The position numbers and the translations under genes were made by a program. This document shows, one piece after another, positions 33,786 to 40,582 of a DNA stretch of 49,023 bases; position 1 is the first letter of the stretch, and the number at the start of each line of letters is the position of its first letter. The stretch is from Actinomyces vulturis (GTDB lineage Bacteria; Actinomycetota; Actinomycetes; Actinomycetales; Actinomycetaceae), in assembly GCF_001687305.1 (NCBI RefSeq), contig NZ_LZRK01000007.1, positions 1-49,023 of the forward strand. Reading direction: 5' to 3'. Under the pieces are notes generated by a model. The model was not told the DNA's origin and did not search any database. It saw only the letters and a list, made by a program, of their open reading frames with translations.

Positions 33786-33882
33786 GTCTTCAATGAGAGG
33801 TTGGTGGTTGTATTTTTTGAGCAAGTTATATGTAGTCATGCACTCATGCCCTTGGCCTAGCGGTCAGGGGCATGAGTGTTTT
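33786..33882 (+). ncRNA. Putative ~97-nt small RNA
   Basis: Bounded by a class 1 motif (predicted start near 33786) and a strong terminator hairpin with a T run ending near 33882. The body is U/G-rich. The only frame through it (ATG 33794) runs into the hairpin and has odd composition. The loop side of the hairpin holds CCTAGCGGTC, also found twice in the adjacent origin candidate. It could be a copy-number or timing regulator; this is inference. Confidence 0.5.
33841..33882 (+). terminator. Terminator upstream of 33900 gene
   Basis: CACTCATGCCC (33841-33851) pairs with GGGCATGAGTG (33868-33878), extended inside by TGGCC with GGTCA around a TAGC loop, then TTTT. The T run is shared with the T tract of the next class 1 motif. 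Confidence 0.8.
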
Positions 33883-33894
33883 ACGACCATGTAT
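33883..33894 (+). promoter_or_regulatory. Class 1 motif, leaderless
   Basis: ACGACCATGTAT, identical over 12 bases to those before 12841, 34236 and 35270; CAT at -12 to -10 from ATG 33900. Confidence 0.7.
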
Positions 33895-33899
33895 GAGAC

Positions 33900-34232
33900 A
33901 TGGACAATCTTGTTTTATGTGTTGAGCAGTTGCAGATCGGTGACTGGGTTTTTGTTGACAATGCCGTGAATGCCAAAGTGCTTGGCGTCAGCAGTAATGG
34001 TGTGGATGTGAGCGGTGTTGGTTTTGTACCAGGTGAAAGTTTTCCTGTGGCGTTTTTGTCGTTGCCCAGGGACGTTGCTTTCTTTTCTGAAATCGATTTC
34101 GTCGTTACGGATGTCCACGACAAGATCGCGATTTGTGCACCTGAGTTTAATAACGGTGCTCCCGGTGTATGGATGCCAGCAAGCGTGCTGAGTATGAGTG
34201 AAGTTTTTGACCAGGACCACGACCATGTATAG
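33900..34232 (+). CDS. Unknown beta-rich protein, paralogue of the next gene
   Basis: 110 residues, leaderless by register. An IGDWVFVDN start, then short beta strands, then a VAFLSLPRD box and a C-terminal GVWMPASVL strand. This pattern is shared with the next gene (VGDYVYVNN, VAFLSLPRT, GVWFPTKIF), so the two are a tandem duplication, perhaps an SH3- or KOW-like fold. The last codons (DHDHV) are formed by the class 1 promoter motif of the next gene. Function unknown. Confidence 0.75.
   Translation: MDNLVLCVEQLQIGDWVFVDNAVNAKVLGVSSNGVDVSGVGFVPGESFPVAFLSLPRDVAFFSEIDFVVTDVHDKIAICAPEFNNGAPGVWMPASVLSMSEVFDQDHDHV
34219..34230 (+). promoter_or_regulatory. Class 1 motif inside the end of the preceding gene
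   Basis: ACGACCATGTAT overlaps the last codons and stop of the upstream gene and is in leaderless register to ATG 34236. Confidence 0.7.
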
Positions 34233-34235
34233 GCC

Positions 34236-34577
34236 ATGGAACCACTTCGTTTAGCACGAGAGTTTGTTGAGGTAGGCGATTACGTCTACGTCAACAACTA
34301 TGTGTGTGATCGCGTCGTCGATGTCAGACATGACCATATTGTGTGCGCCGACAGTGGCAGACATGATAGCGAGTTTTTTGACGTTGCCTTTCTGTCTTTG
34401 CCGCGTACAAAAACCCCAGTTGGTGACAACTACTGCGTCAGTTCACAGTTGGATGACAGTTTTGCTCTGGCCAGTGGCGAGCACGTGCTTTGCCGTGGTG
34501 GTGGCGTGTGGTTTCCGACGAAGATTTTTAAGCCGTTTACTGTCACGGAGGATTCATGTTTGATGAAAAGTTTCTAG
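34236..34577 (+). CDS. Unknown beta-rich protein, tandem paralogue
   Basis: 113 residues, leaderless. Shares the GD-VYV-N, VAFLSLPR and GVWFP boxes with the preceding protein but differs elsewhere and has three Cys residues. Its 3' end overlaps the next gene by 22 nt. Function unknown; as early-placed genes next to the origin candidate, roles in host take-over or protection are possible but unsupported. Confidence 0.75.
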   Translation: MEPLRLAREFVEVGDYVYVNNYVCDRVVDVRHDHIVCADSGRHDSEFFDVAFLSLPRTKTPVGDNYCVSSQLDDSFALASGEHVLCRGGGVWFPTKIFKPFTVTEDSCLMKSF

Positions 34578-35011
34578 CCCAGGGTGCGGTCTTCTACGCA
34601 AAGAAGCATGGGGACTATGGGGACGTTAATTCTCAATGGGTGTTCAACAATGCGAAGTGGCATGTGGAAGAGTTTTTGAGAAACGAACACTACCGTCAAG
34701 AGTTTCTTTTCTCGATCAACAACCTGTCAGACGTGGAAGATTTGGCGCAAATCTTTCATGCACAATGGCTGCGCGACTACCGTTACTACCTTGCCGATGA
34801 GCATGGATATTTTGAGTTGGACACCGAGTTAGAAAAACGAGTAGCTGAGCATGTGTGTGACAACATGCAGTTGAACAAGCGCATGACGCTTTCCTGTCAG
34901 ACGCTTGGCATAAGCATGGATGAGTTGAAGCAGGCTATCAATTCCAATCCGATTTTTGATTACCACGAGATCAGCGACACCACGTTAGAGGTGTTTGAAG
35001 ATGAGGTATAG
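34556..35011 (+). CDS. Unknown helical protein
   Basis: 151 residues with a good GGAGG site before ATG 34556. Mostly helical, Tyr/His/Asp-rich. The last third (LSCQTLGISMDELKQAINSN) looks like a helix-turn-helix, so DNA binding is possible. It overlaps both neighbours (22 nt upstream, 11 nt downstream), indicating an operon with them. Confidence 0.7.
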   Translation: MFDEKFLAQGAVFYAKKHGDYGDVNSQWVFNNAKWHVEEFLRNEHYRQEFLFSINNLSDVEDLAQIFHAQWLRDYRYYLADEHGYFELDTELEKRVAEHVCDNMQLNKRMTLSCQTLGISMDELKQAINSNPIFDYHEISDTTLEVFEDEV

Positions 35012-35243
35012 GACCGTTCAGCGTAAGGCGTTTGAGTTCATCATGTCTCACAGTGATTCCAATGGGGTGTGTGAGTTTGAGATGGATGATTTTCAGGCGG
35101 GACGGTTTTCTAAAGTGGGCATGTATCTGGTTGTTCAGCGTCTTGCTCGTCTTGAACTTGCTGACACTGAGCCAACCACTTTTGCTGGCTACCGTTTGCA
35201 GTTGAGTGAGCAGTTGATGGGGCTGAAAGATCTGCTCGCCTAA
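35001..35243 (+). CDS. Small winged-helix-like protein
   Basis: 80 residues from ATG 35001, inside the end of the previous gene (a TTG at 34995 is also in frame). Basic start (MRYRTVQRK), three helices and a short beta wing: AFEFIMSH, FEMDDFQAGRFSKVGMYLVVQRL, then LADTEP...GYRLQL. This resembles a winged HTH; the target is unknown. Confidence 0.6.
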   Translation: MRYRTVQRKAFEFIMSHSDSNGVCEFEMDDFQAGRFSKVGMYLVVQRLARLELADTEPTTFAGYRLQLSEQLMGLKDLLA

Positions 35244-35252
35244 CGTGGTTTT

Positions 35253-35264
35253 ACGACCATGTAT
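35253..35264 (+). promoter_or_regulatory. Class 1 motif, leaderless
   Basis: TTTTACGACCATGTAT in exact leaderless register with ATG 35270; fourth identical copy of the 12-mer. Confidence 0.7.
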
Positions 35265-35269
35265 AAGGC

Positions 35270-35551
35270 ATGAGCACACAGTCAGATTTTTCAGTCAACT
35301 TTTTCTTAGCTACCGCAGTCGATGGAGTGTTCTTTCATTCACGACTGACTGGTGACACCGCGCCGACAAAGAATGATGATCGCGCCGTCATTGATGAGTG
35401 GAGCGAAAAGCATTTCACCGGCCATGTCAGGTGCATGTCCAATGACAATGAGTACGTTCGCTCATTTATTCAGTACATCATTCATGAGGCGCATGGCCCC
35501 TGGTTTAAGAAACTGGCTGACGAGTTGTGGACCCGCTTGAATGAAGAGTAA
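35270..35551 (+). CDS. Unknown small protein
   Basis: 93 residues, leaderless, soluble, Phe/His/Asp-rich, with a helical C-terminal half ending in the terminator. No family recognised. Last plus-strand gene of the small-gene cluster. Confidence 0.7.
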   Translation: MSTQSDFSVNFFLATAVDGVFFHSRLTGDTAPTKNDDRAVIDEWSEKHFTGHVRCMSNDNEYVRSFIQYIIHEAHGPWFKKLADELWTRLNEE

Positions 35552-35584
35552 AAATATGGCCCCGGATAACCGGGGCCATATTTT
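35551..35584. terminator. Bidirectional terminator
   Basis: 15-bp perfect stem (35551-35565 with 35570-35584), 4-nt loop, A and T flanks. It serves the plus-strand gene ending at 35551 and the minus-strand gene ending at 35583; both stop codons lie in or against it. Confidence 0.9.
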
Positions 35585-35687
35585 ATTGCTTGCTTGGGTT
35601 GATACCCCAGGCCATTGCGAAGGCGGTGACAATATCGACTCCACATTGTTTGGCGAGTTCTTCGATCCGGCTTGCTGAGATGTTCAT
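35583..35687 (-). CDS. 34-residue protein coupled to the upstream gene
   Basis: ATG 35687 directly follows the TAA of the preceding gene (TAAATG), and the frame ends at the terminator. The sequence is helical (SRIEELAKQCGVDIVTAFAMAW) and resembles a small HTH or one helical hairpin. The tight coupling supports a real gene; function unknown. Confidence 0.5.
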   Translation of the reverse strand: MNISASRIEELAKQCGVDIVTAFAMAWGINPSKQ

Positions 35688-36053
35688 TTACCGCACATTC
35701 ACTAGGCCGGTAAGAAGGTTGTTGACCATCATGTATTCAAGCAGTGGAATATCGCAGTTAATGTCGCGCGGCGCAATAATTGCGTAACGGTCGTTGACCA
35801 TGATGTGTTGACCCTTGCTTGCTCGTGTCTCATTCCACCCGTCTGCTGCACCGTCGATAAGTAACGGCTGATAGACGCTCGTAGTCAACGTCGTGTCAAC
35901 CTTCTTAATTTGTCCGGCGCTGCGGGTCAATGTGGTCAGGCCGATCACTGAAAGACTTTGGCCGCGAAGCTTGTGAGCGAAAAGCGCACGTACCGGACCA
36001 TTGTCTTGCCGTGACTCAACCAGGTATGGCCGTAATCCGTCTGTGTAGATCAT
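35688..36053 (-). CDS. Unknown beta-rich protein
   Basis: 121 residues, soluble, beta-rich, Thr/Leu-rich, with no motif I can name. A purine-rich ribosome site precedes ATG. A class 1 motif 44 nt upstream predicts a ~34-nt leader. It is divergent from the DinG-like helicase, which has a class 3 promoter. Confidence 0.65.
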   Translation of the reverse strand: MIYTDGLRPYLVESRQDNGPVRALFAHKLRGQSLSVIGLTTLTRSAGQIKKVDTTLTTSVYQPLLIDGAADGWNETRASKGQHIMVNDRYAIIAPRDINCDIPLLEYMMVNNLLTGLVNVR

Positions 36054-36092
36054 GGAATCTCTTTTCTTTAGATGTTTTCTCTTGCTGCTGTT

Positions 36093-36104
36093 ATTTATGG
36101 TCGT
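36093..36104 (-). promoter_or_regulatory. Class 1 motif, leadered gene
   Basis: ACGACCATAAAT on the minus strand; predicted start near 36087. It lies 16 bases from the class 3 site that drives the divergent helicase. Confidence 0.6.
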
Positions 36105-36119
36105 AAACGCTGCTCAGCG

Positions 36120-36128
36120 CCTAGTAGG
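36120..36128 (+). promoter_or_regulatory. Class 3 motif, leaderless
   Basis: CCTAGTAGG with TAGTAG at -12 to -7 from GTG 36134. This register selects GTG 36134 over the in-frame GTG at 36128. Confidence 0.65.
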
Positions 36129-36133
36129 TGAGC

Positions 36134-37831
36134 GTGAATGATTTAAGTCTTGTTTCAGCGATTGTTAGAGCCACCGGCAATAAAGATGCTCGCCCACGTC
36201 CAGGGCAAGGCGAAATGAGTATGGCGATTGCCACAGCCATTGCTCAACGCTGTGATGCGGCGTTTAATGCTCCGGTTGGTACAGGCAAGGCATTGGCTTA
36301 TCTTGTTCCTGCTGTGCGTAAAGGTGTGGCTGGTGGAAGAGTGTTAATCAGCGTGTCTTCGAAAACTTTGCAGTCACAGGTGGCCTTCAAAGATGCGCCA
36401 GCAGCCATTGGTGATAGCGGCGTAAAGGTGGCCGTTCTTAAAGGTCGGTCATCGTATGCGTGCCTGGCGAAAGAAAATAGGGTCAACGGCAAAGCTAAAG
36501 CGTGGTTGTACGAAACCGAAGACGGGGATCTTTCTGGTGCTGATCCGATAATTGCTCGCGCTTTAGTACCAGACTTGTCTGCATGCGAGAAGTGTCCGTT
36601 ATTTGAAGATTGTTTCGCCACTGTTGCCAGAAAGATTGCCGGCCAAAGCCAGATCGTTGTCACCAACCATGCCCTGCTTGCTTACCAGGCAACACACAAC
36701 ACCCCTGCCGTTTTTGGGTCCAATCATGTTGGTGTTTTTGACGCGGTTGTTTTAGATGAAGCTCATTCGTTTCCGTCATGGATTCGTTCAATTGGCAAGC
36801 GCACTTTCACTCGTGAGCGGATCATGAAAATTGCTGCGTCTCATGGCGTAATTCCGCCGCGTTTTGATTACGGTGAAAAGTATGTTGCTCGCCTTGCTGC
36901 GTGGGCTGATGACTTGGGGAATGAAAGCGAACTGGTTCAAGACTGTGCGATGTACCTTGAACCGCCGACCGGGTGGGCAACATTTGATGAGGAAGATGGA
37001 TCGTGTGTTGCTCCGGTTAATACTGAATATGTGGCGCGAAACTTGTGGAACACCCAAATGGTTCGCCCATCCGTTATTGCACTGAGTGGAACCATGCCCA
37101 GTGTCTATGGCATGGGGATGAAAAATAAAGAGGTTGTCCACGTTGATAACCCGTTTAAGAAAGCATACGAAGAATCGTTGCTGTTTATTGACAGCGGTGA
37201 TGATGCTGACCAACTGGCCGGTGCTAACGGTCGCATGGATGTGAGCCGTCATGTCAACTGGGCGTTGAGCAAGATTGTTGATCTCGTTCAGGCCAATACC
37301 GCGCGTGGTCAAGGAAGCTTGGTGCTTAGTGCTACCTCAAACGGTGCACGCGCTTATGCTCAGGCACTCAAAGAGGCGGGGCTGACCGTCTACACACAGT
37401 GGGATAGCAACTACGCAGAATTGTGGAGAAGCAACACCGATAGTGTGTTGTGTGGAACTGTTTCGCTCATGACCGGTCTGGACGCTAAAGGCCAGACGAA
37501 CTCTTTGGTTGTTATTGACCGTATTCCGCGTGCTAGGCCGAACCCTCATGATGATGCGCGGGTAAAAGCGTTGGTTGATGCCGGTGAAAACTCTTTTGCC
37601 GCCAGAGCAAAAATCTATGACGTTGATGCAACCGTTTTGCTTGCTCAAGCAAGTGGAAGATTGATTCGCAGTGAGAGTGACCGTGGCATGGTTGCCATTT
37701 TTGATCCGAGGCTGCTTCCTGGTCGCTGGGCTTATGGGAATTTGACCAGATCTATTCATGCATCGTCTCTTAGCGAGTTCACTCAGCGGTCAACCGTTTT
37801 TGATGAAGCGTTAGATTTTTTGAGCACCTGA
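36134..37831 (+). CDS. DinG/XPD-like Fe-S DNA helicase
   Basis: 565 residues. A Q-motif-like RPGQGEMS start, P-loop APVGTGKALAYL near residue 50, DEAH near 208, and the motif VI equivalent LAQASGRLIRS near 506. Four Cys residues (one near 109, then CEKC and one more near 150-160) form the Fe-S domain of XPD/DinG helicases. The P-loop has Ala where Thr or Ser normally follows the Lys. The enzyme would unwind DNA 5' to 3', useful for R-loop or replication-fork removal. Leaderless with a class 3 promoter; last codon close to the next class 3 site. Confidence 0.85.
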   Translation: MNDLSLVSAIVRATGNKDARPRPGQGEMSMAIATAIAQRCDAAFNAPVGTGKALAYLVPAVRKGVAGGRVLISVSSKTLQSQVAFKDAPAAIGDSGVKVAVLKGRSSYACLAKENRVNGKAKAWLYETEDGDLSGADPIIARALVPDLSACEKCPLFEDCFATVARKIAGQSQIVVTNHALLAYQATHNTPAVFGSNHVGVFDAVVLDEAHSFPSWIRSIGKRTFTRERIMKIAASHGVIPPRFDYGEKYVARLAAWADDLGNESELVQDCAMYLEPPTGWATFDEEDGSCVAPVNTEYVARNLWNTQMVRPSVIALSGTMPSVYGMGMKNKEVVHVDNPFKKAYEESLLFIDSGDDADQLAGANGRMDVSRHVNWALSKIVDLVQANTARGQGSLVLSATSNGARAYAQALKEAGLTVYTQWDSNYAELWRSNTDSVLCGTVSLMTGLDAKGQTNSLVVIDRIPRARPNPHDDARVKALVDAGENSFAARAKIYDVDATVLLAQASGRLIRSESDRGMVAIFDPRLLPGRWAYGNLTRSIHASSLSEFTQRSTVFDEALDFLST

Positions 37832-37842
37832 GTTTTTGCTCA

Positions 37843-37859
37843 CCCACCTAGTAGGTGGG
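37843..37859 (+). promoter_or_regulatory. Class 3 palindrome (17 bp), leaderless promoter
   Basis: CCCACCTAGTAGGTGGG, the longest palindrome of the class (8+1+8). TAGTAG lies at -12 to -7 from ATG 37861. It may also act as an operator for a dimeric regulator. Confidence 0.7.
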
Positions 37860-37860
37860 C

Positions 37861-39423
37861 ATGAATAACACTCTCGGAATTGCGTGTGCACCTGCGTTAC
37901 AGAGCCGTCTTCAAGACGGGGGAGTAAACGTAGTCGGTGGTAGTGATCCTCGCCAATGCGCATCGGCAATTAAGCAACTTCTTTCCACAGACAATGATGT
38001 TCCGGTTCTGCTTGTTCTGAGCGATCCGTCTCACGAAAAACTCCTTCACGCATGGTCTAGTGCCATTGCTTCTCGCTGCCGCTTGTTTGGTCTTGGGGAG
38101 TCTTGGCCTGCTCAAGTAGAACCAATTGCCACACCAATCGCGCTCGACGATCTGTGTTCCACGCTTGGACTAAAAGGAACGTTCCCAGGTGTCTATGTCG
38201 ATGACCGTGGGAATGTTCAGTCTGATACGTCTTTGGGTTTTAGTGCTGGCCCAGAAGAAGTGATGCTGCCTAATGGTGATGCGGTACAGCAAGAAGTAGA
38301 CATTCTGGCTTCTCTTGGTTTCAACATGCCACCGGTTGCACCCAGCGCAAATACCAGTTTCAACATGCCACCGGTTGCACCCAGCGCACCGATGGCCAGC
38401 ACCGGTTTTAACATGCCACCGGTTGCACCCAGCGCAAATACCAGTTTCAACATGCCACCGGTTGCACCCAGCGCAAATACCGGTTTCAACATGCCACCGG
38501 TTGCACCCAGCGCACCAATGGCAAACACCGGATTCAACATGCCACCGGTTGCTCCTAGCGCACCAATGGCCAGCACCGGCTACAACCAGCCACAGGCTAC
38601 GCAAACAGTGGTGTCTTCTCATGAACAGAAGGCATACGCCAATACACCAAAGTGGATGGGGGGAAGCAAAAACTCTGGCGTGGCCGGAGCAGATCACTCC
38701 AACGTCATCTTTGTTATCTCCCCGCGCGGTGGAACTGGAAAAACTCTCACCGCCATCTCTCTTGCTCAGACAATGAGCAATCTTGGCAAACGTTCACTTC
38801 TTGTTGACGCACACGTTGGCCAACCCGGATTAACACATCACCTTGATGCGATTGACTGCCCAACAGTCAACGACATTCATTCTGGAGCAACCGTCAACGA
38901 CATTGTGGTGTCACCGCAAGATCTATCTGCAAAGGTTGGATTCGCCTCCGTTCTGGCTCCACCCAGAGAAGCTGTTATTCACGACAAAATCTTCTCTGAC
39001 TACATGCGTGTTCTTGACACATTCACTCCGGTTTCAGATCTTGTTGTCGTTGATACCCCGCCTATCTGGGATAAAGAACGTTCTGGAATCGTTAACGAAC
39101 TCATCGCCCCGTCTCTCAACAAGGGGGCATGGGCGCTCGTTGTTCTCGATGGCTCAATCGAGTCAACGGCAATGTTCAACCAGATTTCTGCCTGGCTCCA
39201 ACGTTTAGCGCCACGTCACGTGCTTGGACTGCTGAACAAGATGCCAACCATTGCCATGCCAAATCAGGCTCAGGCAGATGCTTTGTTCGCTCCGGCAAAT
39301 TGTGTGTCTGTTTTGCCCTATGACGAAACTGTAGTCACCGAGTTTGCAGGCAAGACTCTTTCTCACAATCTTCTTGAACTCGCCGCGAATCAGATCCTTG
39401 ACGCAACAGGACTGAACGTATGA
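37861..39423 (+). CDS. ParA/MinD-like ATPase with a repeat linker
   Basis: 520 residues. The N-terminal ~150 form an alpha/beta domain (a degenerate receiver is possible, as in CpaE/TadZ). Residues about 154-245 are Pro-rich repeats FNMPPVAPSA. A deviant Walker A PRGGTGKT lies near residue 290, with VDAH, VVDTPP and later ParA/MinD motifs. Such ATPases position or partition DNA or secretion machines. The gene heads an operon with two sigma-like genes and a RuvC-like gene. Start at 37861 by class 3 register. Confidence 0.8.
   Translation: MNNTLGIACAPALQSRLQDGGVNVVGGSDPRQCASAIKQLLSTDNDVPVLLVLSDPSHEKLLHAWSSAIASRCRLFGLGESWPAQVEPIATPIALDDLCSTLGLKGTFPGVYVDDRGNVQSDTSLGFSAGPEEVMLPNGDAVQQEVDILASLGFNMPPVAPSANTSFNMPPVAPSAPMASTGFNMPPVAPSANTSFNMPPVAPSANTGFNMPPVAPSAPMANTGFNMPPVAPSAPMASTGYNQPQATQTVVSSHEQKAYANTPKWMGGSKNSGVAGADHSNVIFVISPRGGTGKTLTAISLAQTMSNLGKRSLLVDAHVGQPGLTHHLDAIDCPTVNDIHSGATVNDIVVSPQDLSAKVGFASVLAPPREAVIHDKIFSDYMRVLDTFTPVSDLVVVDTPPIWDKERSGIVNELIAPSLNKGAWALVVLDGSIESTAMFNQISAWLQRLAPRHVLGLLNKMPTIAMPNQAQADALFAPANCVSVLPYDETVVTEFAGKTLSHNLLELAANQILDATGLNV
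38322..38583 (+). repeat. In-frame 39/48-bp repeats encoding FNMPPVAPSA
   Basis: Six units, of either 13 or 16 residues: FNMPPVAPSA followed by NTS/NTG or PMASTG/PMANTG. Near-identical DNA suggests recent expansion and possible length variation. A flexible linker between the two domains of the ATPase. Confidence 0.85.
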
Positions 39424-40253
39424 GCAGACATCCGTTTCTGGCTCAGATTGTTCCCCTGATCGAAAAAATCATTTGGGGAAAAGATGTCATCGACGGTGAA
39501 ACTGCTTGGGCCTATCCAGTCTTCCATTGGATAGAGGGCGATGAATCGTGGGGGAAAAAGGCCAAAACAACAGACGGCTTTTACTCAATGCCTCTACGCA
39601 TTGTTTACAACAAGCCAAGCGTGTCTTGCGAAAATTCTCGGCGTTTAGCACACGCAATCGGTCCAGGTCATGACATTGATCTGCTCGTTGTGCCCACCCT
39701 TCGTAACACCGCAGAACTACGCCAAGAAGCATACGAAGCGCAATGGGAACTGTTCTCTTTAGTCCAGGACGCATGCCTACGTAGTGTTCAACGAACCGTT
39801 GCGGTCAGGGCTGCTGAATTATTTGAGTCCTCCAACACAGATCAGTTGTTTGACTCTCTTGCCATTCAGTCTATTTGCGACTCTCTCATGCTTGACCCTG
39901 GCGGAGCATTCGAGCGAATGATCCCACGTATCTGCCAAGAGAACGCATTCAACAAATGTGACCCGAGCAAATGGATCACCACGTTCATCAATTACGAAGC
40001 TCGTATGAAAGTGTCTCGCGCACTCGATGATGACGTGAAAATCGGGCCAAAAATTCGCCGTCTCAACGCAACCAAAAACTACAAAAACATCCAGGAACTC
40101 GTCACCGATTTCAACCAGAAAAACCCTTCACGGATCACCACTGAATCTAATGCTGCGCGTTGTTTGAGCATCGGAGCCATTGGGCGATCCATGCGTATCC
40201 ATGACGAGGATCTTTTCAGCCCATCTGCCGAAGAGTGTTTTTTGGGCTGGTGA
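39420..40253 (+). CDS. Unknown regulator-like protein with weak sigma region 2/3 resemblance
   Basis: 277 residues, ATG overlapping the upstream stop (ATGA). The C-terminal half has the series CDPSKWITTFINYEARMKV, then IGPKIRRLN, then LVTDFNQKNPSRITTESN, which follows the order of a sigma region 2.4 helix and a region 3-like helical bundle. The N-terminal half is unlike any family I know. It is co-transcribed with a clearer sigma-like gene. The assignment is tentative. Confidence 0.35.
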   Translation: MSRHPFLAQIVPLIEKIIWGKDVIDGETAWAYPVFHWIEGDESWGKKAKTTDGFYSMPLRIVYNKPSVSCENSRRLAHAIGPGHDIDLLVVPTLRNTAELRQEAYEAQWELFSLVQDACLRSVQRTVAVRAAELFESSNTDQLFDSLAIQSICDSLMLDPGGAFERMIPRICQENAFNKCDPSKWITTFINYEARMKVSRALDDDVKIGPKIRRLNATKNYKNIQELVTDFNQKNPSRITTESNAARCLSIGAIGRSMRIHDEDLFSPSAEECFLGW

Positions 40254-40255
40254 CA

Positions 40256-40582
40256 ATGCGCCGCGAAATTGAACAAGCGCAGTTACTTGAGGCGCTCGAT
40301 CAGGGGATGTTCGGGCTAGATGACCTGTTCCCATTGGCTGAACACAACGAAGCAGCCGGTGAACTCAGTCTGAGCGATGTGCTTGCCACACTCGGGTTTA
40401 CTCACGCACAGATCGACGAAATCTGTAGCAGATACCGCCATTACACCAATCACCTTGCCGACCCCCATTTGTCTCGAATCGTCGAGAAAAAGGCCGGTGG
40501 CAAACGTAAAGCGGCACTCATCGCAGCAATCAACCATCGTCCAGAAAGCCCATCTCACTTTCCGTGGAGGTGGGAAGAGTGA
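40256..40582 (+). CDS. Unknown small helical protein between sigma-like genes
   Basis: 108 residues from ATG 40256, 2 nt after the previous stop. Helical; a FGLDDLFPLAEH...LSLSDVLATLGFTHAQIDEI segment could be a helix-turn-helix; basic C-terminal third. Its stop overlaps the next GTG start (GTGA). Possible co-regulator or anti-sigma partner, inferred only from position. Confidence 0.6.
   Translation: MRREIEQAQLLEALDQGMFGLDDLFPLAEHNEAAGELSLSDVLATLGFTHAQIDEICSRYRHYTNHLADPHLSRIVEKKAGGKRKAALIAAINHRPESPSHFPWRWEE

Noticed and set aside
33104-33860. Short reading frames in the hinge region on both strands
   Set aside because: Composition follows the skewed DNA (Cys/Phe/Gly- or Arg-rich), with no ribosome sites and none in promoter register; better read as non-coding.
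38322-38583. Regular repeats considered as a CRISPR array
   Set aside because: Units are in frame within a ParA-like gene, spacers are not unique, and no cas genes exist besides a Cas4-like nuclease fold.
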